64,000 nt of DNA, from NCBI GenBank assembly GCA_029204225.1, contig CM055108.1:12213955-12277954 (forward strand), read 5' to 3'. The first letter of the stretch is position 1. Every line of letters begins with the position of its first letter. Positions 56,700-64,000 of this stretch are shown piece by piece. Below the pieces are notes generated by a model that saw only the letters and a list, made by a program, of their open reading frames with translations, did not search any database and was not told the DNA's origin. The DNA comes from Diphasiastrum complanatum. Lineage: Eukaryota > Streptophyta > Lycopodiopsida > Lycopodiales > Lycopodiaceae. The translations under genes and the position numbers were made by a program.

Positions 56700-58376
56700 A
56701 GCTCTCTCTCTCTAGGTCCACTCAAGCCTACATGGCAGAGCTTGGCTGGCTTGCCACACAAGCCTATGGCAAGCCTATTTGGTACTTGCAACATGTTTGC
56801 GTGGCAGACATCAAACCTATGCCATGCCTATGTGGCCTGCCACACAAGCCTATGGTAGGCCTGCATGGCTTGCCACGTGGCAACTTTCGAGCCCACCTAT
56901 ATCTCTCTCTCTCTAGGTCCACTCAAGCCTACGTGGCAGAGCCCAGTTGGCTTGCCATACAAGCCTATAGCGTGGCAGTGTGCCACAGGCTTGCCAGATA
57001 GTAGACCACATAGGCAGAGCCTAGTTGGCTGCCAGCCCATGATGGGCCTACGTGGCTTGCCACCTGGCTACCTCAAGCCTGCATGATTTGCCACGTTGAA
57101 GGCATACGTGACTTGCCATGTGGCAGCCTATGACAGGCTTGGTAGATAGCAGGCCTATGTGGCCTGACACACAAGCCTATGGTAGGCCATGTGGCAAGCC
57201 ACACAAGCCTATGGTAGGCCTACGTGGCTTGCCACATGGCATCTTTTGAGCCCCACCACTTTCTCTCTCTAGGTCCACTCAGGCCTACGTGGCAAAGCAT
57301 GTTTGACTTGCCACACAAGCCTATGTTAGACCTACGTGGTTTGCCACGTGGCAAACCCTAAGCTTGTAGGACTTGCCACGTGGTAGACCTACATGGCTTT
57401 CCACGTGGCAGCCTGCGACAAGATTGGTAGATAGTAGATCTATGACATGCCTATGTGGCCTGCTACACAAGCCTATGGTAGTCCTACTACGTGGCTTACG
57501 ACATGGGAAGTACCAACCCTACATGGCTTTCCACATGGCAAGCCCACGTGGCTTGCCACTTGGTAGCCTACGAGCCCCACCTCTTTCTCTCTCTAGGTCC
57601 ACTCAAGCCTATGTGGCAGAGTCTTGTTCGCTTGCCACACAATCCTATGGCAAGCCTACGTGGCAACCTGCAACATGCTTGCATGGCAGACATGAGACCT
57701 ATGCCATGCCTATGTGGTCTGCCATGCAAGCTTATGGTAGGCCTACATGGCTTGCCACGTGTCAGCTTTCGAGCCCACCTCTCTATCTCTCTCTCTCTCT
57801 GTGGGTCCACTTAGGCCTACATGGCAGAACTCGGTTGGCTTGACGCACGAGCCTATGATAGGCCTACATGGCTTGCCATGTGACAAACCCAAGCTTGCAT
57901 GATTTTCCATGTGGCAGGCCTATGTGGCTTGCCATGTGGCAACCTATGATAGGCTTGGTAAATAGTAGGCCTCTATGGCCTACTACACAAGCCTATGGTA
58001 GGCCATGTGGCAAGCCACACAAGCCTATGATAGGCCTACGTGGCTTGCCACATGGCCAGTCCCAAGCCAACCAGGCTCTGCCACGTAGGCCTGAGTGGAG
58101 AGAGAGAGAGAGAGAGAGAGAGAGCCTACGCAAGCCTATGTTAGAACTACGTGGTTTGCCACGTGGCAAACCCCAAACTTGCATGACTTGCCATGGCGTA
58201 GGCCTACATGGCTTGCCAAGTGGCAGTCTATGACAGGCTTGGTAAATAGCAGACCTATGAAATGCCTACGTGGCTTGCTACACAAGCCTATGGTAATCCT
58301 ACGTGACAAGTCTCAAGCCTACATGGTTTTACACGTGGCAAGCCTATGTGGCTTGCCATGTGACAACTTTCAAGCC

Positions 58377-58447
<71 letters not shown>

Positions 58448-58700
58448 CTCAAGCCTACGTGGTAGAGCCTGGTTGGTTCACGCAAGCCTATGGTATGCCT
58501 ACGTGGTTTGCCACATGGCAACCCCAAGTCTGCATAATTTGCCATGTGTCCGACCTACGTGGCTTGCCATGTCGCAGCTTGCGACAAGCTTGGCAGATAG
58601 CAGGCCTATTACATGCATATGTGGCCTGCTACACAAGCCTATGGTAGGCCTATGTGGCCTGCCACATGGTTTTCCATGTGGCAGGCCTACAGGACAGGCC
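56700..58700. repeat. Satellite-like array of CCACGTGG/GGCTTGCC units
   Basis: Two kilobases built from short phrases 'aagcctatggtaggcctacgtggcttgccacgtggca'. They are arranged in larger units that begin after a (CT)n run with 'aggtccactcaagcctacgtggcagag' (near 56714, 56916, 57269, 57593, 57803 and 58443). Spacing is about 200-640 bases. One copy near 58060-58110 is inverted (ctctgccacgtaggcctgagtgg + (GA)n). Frames here (for example 57373-57843 and 58095-58736) translate the repeats (CGLPHKPM...) and are not genes. Confidence 0.9.
58379..58444. repeat. (CT)n microsatellite within the array
   Basis: About 66 bases of CT repeat, the longest of the CT runs that head each unit of the array. 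Confidence 0.95.
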
Positions 58701-58734
58701 ACAATGAGGTCACCTCCGGCCACATTCGATCTCT

Positions 58735-59177
58735 GATTTGTGGGGGAGAGTTGTTTTCTTAAGGGGGCTCTTTATATTTATTGCACCCCTCCCCTCCCCT
58801 CCCCTCGAAAAAATAAAGAGGCCCCATCCCTGAGCCCCACAAAAAAGATTTTTTTTTTGGGGGGGGGAGGGGGAAGTGTGTGGGTGGGTGTGGGGGGAGG
58901 AAGGGGAGGATTTAGCCTCCCCACACATTCTTTTTTTTAGGCTTGGCACAACCCCCCTTTACATTTTCCACTCTCTCGGCAACATGGAGGGGCACGCGCA
59001 ATGCGTCATCTCGCAAAAAAATTTTAAAATGAAAAGAATGTTGTGCCACAGACCACAGGAAGGGGGAGGATGGCTAAGTAGATCATCAATCGCCCGCTCT
59101 GAGCATCATCCACGCATCTCGACCACAAGCCGCCACCCAAATTGTCGGCCGCCCGTCAACGATGGGCTAACCCACTA

Positions 59178-59180
<3 letters not shown>
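58735..59180. other. Purine/pyrimidine-skewed stretch; no gene
   Basis: Contains 'cccctcccctcccctc', a T9 followed by G10, and 'gtgtgggtgggtgtgggggg'. No reading frame is convincing. Confidence 0.5.

Positions 59181-59184
<4 letters not shown>

Positions 59185-59220
<36 letters not shown>
59185..59220. repeat. (TA)n microsatellite
   Basis: About 36 bases of TA repeat. Confidence 0.95.
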
Positions 59221-59223
<3 letters not shown>

Positions 59224-60470
59224 CATAATATGATATATCAACAAAGATGAATCATAATACATGTAATGTCATGACTCAGTCCCTCGAGTCTCATGTTCAC
59301 TAATGTAAGTGCTCACGAGTCATTGCTCACCGGCGAAAATAGAAAATACAAAGTTTATAGCTCACTGCTCAGTGATGTATAATGTATCATGTTACCACTG
59401 AGTACAATAACATCTAAAATCTACTTTCCACATTCAACACTCAATAATAACTATCTTATGAACCTCCTAGATTGGAGGCTTTTTTGCGAAATCCTCATAT
59501 CATAGCCTTTGCCTCATCATCTCCATCTTCATCCTCATCAACATACTCCTCTCAGAGCTCTCTGTAGTTGATGAGACCAAAGGCTCCTCATCCTCAACAG
59601 AGCAGGAGCTTGAGGCCCCACTATGTTTCAGCCTCCTCAAAGTCCTCATGGCAACTCTAGTGGTAGACTCCCCCTACACACTAGAATTGCCAATGATTAC
59701 AATTCGGCAACTTGCACAATGACGTTATCAACATTACATACACTACAAAATTTCAACAGACTGGTCACTGATTAGTAGCTAGCTGGATTCCAGAGATTTA
59801 GAGATTTGGATTCAAATTGGGATTCAGCCCACGAAACACTAACTTGCAATCAATGTAGCCTCCTCGTGGAGCAATGTATACACATCCTCCTCCACCTAGT
59901 GTCTTGGTGCAAAATCCAGAACTTTTGCCACATCAATCTCATCAAAAATGAATTGCATGAATTTAATTAAAGTTTCAGTCTGATTGATCCTTGTAGGCTA
60001 GCAGCTGCACAAAAAAACTAGTGACTAGTTTCATTTCTAAGCACAGCTACATGCAAGTGGTCATTGCATGGCTCAGCAAGAGATCCACTAAATAAGATGA
60101 CACCAAGTTGAAATTTATAGAAAGATACACAAAATTTGTTCCAAGAGATCTAATGTGCTAATCCAAATACAGGAGATACACAAAATTTGTTCCAAGTGCT
60201 CTAATGTGCTAATCCAAATACAGGAGATAGTTAACTCCTTTTGGGTTTTGTGTGTGTGTGTGCATGTGTTTCTGATGCATTTGCAAACTTAACATGTTGC
60301 ACACAACTTACAGCTTTCCAACAAATACACCCCTCCTTGAGCTTGCCAGTGCCCCATCCCTTGCAAAAATAAAAGAATTTTTTAAATGACAAAATCTATT
60401 TTTTAGCTGGTATATGCTTAATTGTATAAGTCAAGATTTGATTAGCGCACACCTTAGAAACCTGTTCTGA
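59221..60470. other. No confident gene
   Basis: The minus strand at 59500-59690 reads an acidic, Ser-rich stretch (GASSSCSVEDEEPLVSS, then DEDEDGDD) that could be the tail of a DNA-transposon protein. Frames are broken and no catalytic motif is visible. A 60-base sequence at 60110 ('gatacacaaaatttgttccaag...gctaatccaaatacag') is tandemly repeated once at 60175. Confidence 0.35.
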
Positions 60471-60475
60471 CCCTT

Positions 60476-60720
60476 TTGGGCCGGAACGTACTGGGTCGGA
60501 ACTGTATGGATGCATTGACGTATTTAATAAGCCAAGATTTTGTGCATACTTCATCATATTGCAACTTATACACTCTTGACAGGGATGGTTCTAAACTCTT
60601 GATAGTACTTTATGTTGATGATCTTATCATTGCTAGTACTGATCATTATTTGGAAAAAGAAATTAAATTAAATCTGCATATAAAATTTGGCATGATACTC
60701 TACTTCCAATTTTACTCGTC
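60476..60720 (+). pseudogene. Copia RT fragment
   Basis: The frame includes LIVLYVDDLIIASTDHYL, the YVDD catalytic box, and ends EIKLNLHIKFGM. The usual preceding and following RT parts are absent. Confidence 0.85.
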
Positions 60721-60947
60721 ATAATTTCAAGAAGGTGGGAAAGCTATTCTCAATGTAATTTGAAATACATGTGCTTCCTATATTAGGGGTTTACCAAAGT
60801 TTGATCGTTACCATTCATGTCTAGTGGTAGCCTCATTATTTCGTTACACACACCACCAATAGAAGAATTAAATCGAAGCCTTATGTGTTGCCATTCCTAA
60901 TTTTAATGGACAAATGGACTCAATTGTTGTGGTATGTACCATGAAAG

Positions 60948-61235
60948 TGTTGGAATGACAATCCAAGCTCTACAGAGAAGTACCAACATACAAGGCACAT
61001 AGCACAATGTAGACCGTGATAGGGGAAAACCTGGGGTCTAATCCCGATTGTCCACAATATTCTAACATAGTATCAAGCCAAGTCGTGGCAAGGGACCCAA
61101 CTTAAGGGGGCTATTGGAATGATAATCCACACTCTAGACAAAACCAACAAACCGGACGAAAAGCTCAGTGGTAGAGAATCTCATCCGATATCTAGATTTG
61201 TTGGAAATCAATCTGATCCTAACTTCTAAGTTGCA
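60948..61235 (+). mobile_element. Putative TRIM (miniature LTR retroelement)
   Basis: A 120-bp LTR-like unit (60948-61067, TGTTGGAATGAC...ATTCTAACA) is followed by a primer-site-like TAGTATCAAGCCA (61068-61080). Then come only about 20 internal bases, a purine tract (CTTAAGGGGG, 61101-61110) and a second LTR start TATTGGAATGATAATCCACACTCTAGAC. The second start resembles the first LTR start but has lost its TG. The far end is unclear. No coding capacity. Confidence 0.6.
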
Positions 61236-61494
61236 TTGGAATAATGTTACGAAAGCATAGTGTTTCGGAACATTGGAACGAAAACTTTAAAAAACTACAA
61301 AAAAATTATATAGAGTGATTGGAACCCTATTAGGATACACACAAACTGGAATAAATAGTAGGTTTAATAATGTAGGGAATTTTGTTGCATGCAACGTATC
61401 TATGTCAACTTAGTCACTCCTTGTATGTGTCCCACTTGCCCTACTTGTTGGATATGCATAAGAATCCCATAACTGGTGGTTCCCTTGACATACC

Positions 61495-62335
61495 TCACAA
61501 CCTCTTCGCTAAGTTCAAATGGGCTTCAATTGGATTGCAAATAAATTGGCTTGTCACTACAGCTGCATTGCCCATGTCTGGCCTAGAAGCAGTAAGATAA
61601 ATCAGGCTAGCATCAATGGGAGTGGAGATGGATTTCCATGCCTGCATGTTGAACCTATGCAAAATTTTGCATGCATACTTTGTTTGGAAAATGAAAACAC
61701 AATATTTCTTCTTCCACACTACTAACCCTAGGCAAAAGTGAATTAAACCCAAATCTTTAGGATCAAACCCATTAGACAAATGAGCTTTCACCTTTGCAAT
61801 GAGCTTCCCATTGTTACCTATGATGAAAAGGTCATCTATATAGACAACAATAATAACAATGTTCCCATCCTCCTTTACATAGAGATTGCAATCTAGCTAA
61901 CTCTTTATAACATGTTTTGCAAAAGGTATTCCTTACCTTTGGCCTCAAAGCCTTATGGCTGGTCCATGGAGACCTCCTCTGCCAAATGCCCATTTAAAAA
62001 TATGCTCTTCACGTCCATTTGATGACCCTCCTAGCTAAAGAATGCAACCAATGCCAAGACTGCCCTAATGGATGTCATCTTTGTTACAAGTGCCAAAGTC
62101 TTGCCACGATCCAAACCTTCTTGCTATGTATAACCCTTTGCACCAACCTTACCTTATGCAGCATCTATGCTCCCATCCACCCATTATTTGTTCCTATAGA
62201 CCCATTTACACCCAATGAGATGCTTTCCTCTTGGCAATTCCACAAGATCCCACATATCATTCATGAGAATAAAGTCATCCTCTTCTTGCATGGCTTGATG
62301 ACATACTTTGTCCTTTGCTGCCTCAACAAATGAAT
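61495..62335 (-). pseudogene. Copia RT fragment
   Basis: The minus strand reads RT from about 62330 (broken; CHQAMQEEDDF then GHLAEEV). It continues through VVYIDDLFI at about 61840 (a YIDD catalytic box) to 61791-61495: DPKDLGLIHFCLGLVVWKK, KYACKILHRF and STPIDASL. Frameshifts are frequent and RNase H is absent. Confidence 0.88.
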
Positions 62336-62378
62336 GTAGCTCTTGTGACCTCCCCTATCCCTCATTCTCATCTTCACA

Positions 62379-62803
62379 TGTTAGAATTGATGTTTATTTG
62401 TTACCCCTAATGTTCTCATATAGGTTTAATTAGGGTCGTCAAGGCTATGCTTGCAAGCTATTACTAGGGGCCTATATTTAGCATATTTTATGTTGACTGA
62501 AGTTAGAGGTTCTAGTGCTTGATTTAGAGCACAAGTTCTGCTATAGATAGGAGTTGGATACTTTTACCATATTTAGAGACATCACTTAGGAAATTGCTTT
62601 AAAGCTGCATTTTCATTATTACTAATTAGCATACAAACATGGATGCTAACATCTATATGATGTAGTGCGCCCTATCACATTTGCAAGGGGACATGGTTGG
62701 AGTACATATCATCACTTGTGTTCTCTCCCATGTGTTTGGCTATTGTTTAGTCACAAAAGAATCTTAACTTGGTTGCTTGTATGGGCAAGTCGGGTTTCTA
62801 ACA
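62379..62803 (+). mobile_element. LTR with perfect TGTTAGAA/TTCTAACA ends
   Basis: 425 bp from TGTTAGAATTGATG to CGGGTTTCTAACA, with 8-bp perfect inverted ends, followed immediately by a primer site. This is a 5' LTR of a plus-strand element whose remainder runs past the window end. The flank just before it is TCACA (62374-62378). Confidence 0.75.
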
Positions 62804-62815
62804 TGGTATCATAGC
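62804..62815 (+). other. Primer-binding site
   Basis: TGGTATCATAGC, a one-base variant of the initiator-Met primer site, abutting the LTR end. Confidence 0.75.
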
Positions 62816-63655
62816 TTTGGTTCAAGATTCGAGAGAATAAGGGGATTGGGATCAATCACCATATACAGATTGATTCGACCACCTCAATTTTGATCTTCAT
62901 CTACAACAGTGGCAGCTTTGTGAGGAGATTTGGTGCTGCAAGGAAAAGAGCTATGCTGCATGAGACGAAGAAGTCTACCTCAGCCACATGAGCTATAGTT
63001 GGATCATTGGAGAAGACAAGATGATTCAGCTGCCACCAGGATTCTTTATAGGTAAAAAAAATGGATGCGGAGCTAATGGAGTGGAATAGCAGACAATCTG
63101 GTTGTCCTGTGACTGCCATCCTTCCATCACTTTCTTGCGCTATGAACGTTTCAGATTTGCGCAGGTGGGTGGTGTTCAAATCTCGCCTTGTGCCCAGAAG
63201 CAAAGAGAAAGAAATCTTTTATTGTTGTTGTTGCTTGTTGTTTGGGAGGATTGCTGCAGAGATGGGGCATTCCTTTGTGCCCTCTGCAGCAGTGAGGTTC
63301 ACATTGCTGCGGTGATCTTGAGGCTGAATCGCATTTTGTGGAAGTGGGTTCTTGGTTTTGGGAGAGAAAAGCTTCATGGGTGAAGGATTTGTCGTAATGT
63401 CTGCTGGTAGAGTTGCATGCAGGTATCAAAGATGAGCACCATGCTCAGATCCTTGTGCAGGCGCGAAACAAAAGCCTCCTGAGTTGGGTTCTGCTCCAAC
63501 TATTTGTTCACAGCTCAAGAATTCAGAGACAGATGCTTTTGCAGGTAGCAAAGAAGTTCGGAATTATTCTCTAGAAGTCAAAGACTAGTTGGGTGGCACG
63601 TTGGAAACTAACTGTTTGCTTGGAGGGAGGTAGCAGGAGAAGGTGATCAGCGCTC
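62816..63655 (+). other. Internal region of the LTR element; no recognised retroelement gene
   Basis: About 840 bases that are less AT-rich than the surroundings and lack gag motifs. Frames 63061-63315 and 63102-63383 carry no domain. It leads into the RPL19-like sequence. Confidence 0.4.
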
Positions 63656-63949
63656 ATGGTGTCGCTGAAGTTGCAGAAGCGGCTAGCAGCTAGCGTGCTG
63701 CAGTGCGGGCAGTGCAAGGTGTGGCTGCATCTAAATGAAGTCAATGAGATTTTTACGGCAAATTCTCGTCAGAACATTCAGAAGTTGGTGAAGGATGGCT
63801 TTCTCATAAGAAATCCTACAAAGGTCCATTTACGGCACGTGCCTCACATGCTTTGGAGGCAGAGAGATAGGGTTGACACAGGACGACAAAAACGACGTGG
63901 AACATGGGAGGCGCAGCTACCTACGAAGGTTAAAGCTCATCAGGATTGA
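63656..63949 (+). pseudogene. Processed pseudogene of ribosomal protein L19 (eL19)
   Basis: [20 protein letters not shown], then [30 protein letters not shown] and [12 protein letters not shown] align with the N-terminal ~92 residues of eukaryotic eL19 (about 200 residues). There is no intron, although plant RPL19 genes are normally spliced. Many changes are Arg to Gln, Cys, His or Trp, as expected from CpG decay. Around codons 58-75 the basic Arg/Lys run is scrambled by small indels. After LPTKV the match stops, though a short match to the C-terminal ESIHKSK region may follow near 63950-63975. It cannot make a working ribosomal protein, which in its normal form sits in the large subunit. Confidence 0.9.
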
Positions 63950-64000
63950 ATCACACAAGCAAATCAGAAACTTTAAAATTAATCAACATTAGCATAGAAA

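Noticed and set aside
56552-58736. Several frames of 75-213 codons (GLPHKPMVGLHGLPRG...)
   Set aside because: They translate the G-box/GCCTATGG repeat array. Only the first ~50 codons at 56552 are real (gypsy integrase tail).

Overview
The window is nuclear DNA of a land plant with a large, repeat-rich genome. The evidence is spliced plant genes with multi-kilobase introns, dense Ty1/copia and Ty3/gypsy LTR retrotransposons with plant-type primer sites (initiator-Met and Asp tRNA), long (GA/CT)n tracts and low overall GC. A fern, lycophyte, gymnosperm or large-genome angiosperm would all fit, and I cannot decide between them. There is no sign of bacterial, viral-episome or organelle DNA.

Only two host genes look real. 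(1) 19271-19993, minus strand, is a two-exon gene for a secreted EG45/plant-natriuretic-peptide-like double-psi beta-barrel protein with a TATA box upstream. (2) 37451-44944, minus strand, holds ten resolvable exons of an ARID4-like nuclear protein (ARID domain plus PHD finger). Its first exons were not found. Its last intron is 4.4 kb, cuts the PHD finger and contains two copia remnants and a MITE-like element. A third host sequence, 63656-63949, is a decayed intronless copy of ribosomal protein L19, lying 850 bp inside a fresh-looking LTR.

The rest is layered retrotransposon debris. 1-9 kb: a copia element inserted in a gypsy gag-like region, older gypsy and copia remnants, and a copia element with CACCGC-rich LTRs. 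9.5-18 kb: copia LTR copies, a (CT)n tract and an internally deleted gypsy element (11054-16030) with a 700-codon gag, a single UAG between gag and protease, and a coiled-coil 3' reading frame. 22-27 kb: a copia pol split by gypsy LTR sequence. 27-34 kb: gypsy and copia fragments, including a copia-gag/gypsy-integrase chimera. 36.3 kb: a very GC-rich hAT-MITE-like island.

45.7-56.7 kb is the most informative stretch. An old plus-strand gypsy element has been hit twice. The first insertion is a 1,032-bp unit made of an LTR, a primer site, a 316-bp leader and an inverted LTR, flanked by a 5-bp duplication. The second is a complete 6.27-kb minus-strand chromovirus of the same LTR family, also with a 5-bp duplication. 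Then come a 2-kb satellite-like array rich in the G-box palindrome CCACGTGG (56.7-58.7 kb), a TRIM-like miniature retroelement (60.95 kb), more copia pieces, and the LTR with the RPL19 copy. Every retroelement coding region seen is broken, so autonomous activity is unlikely.
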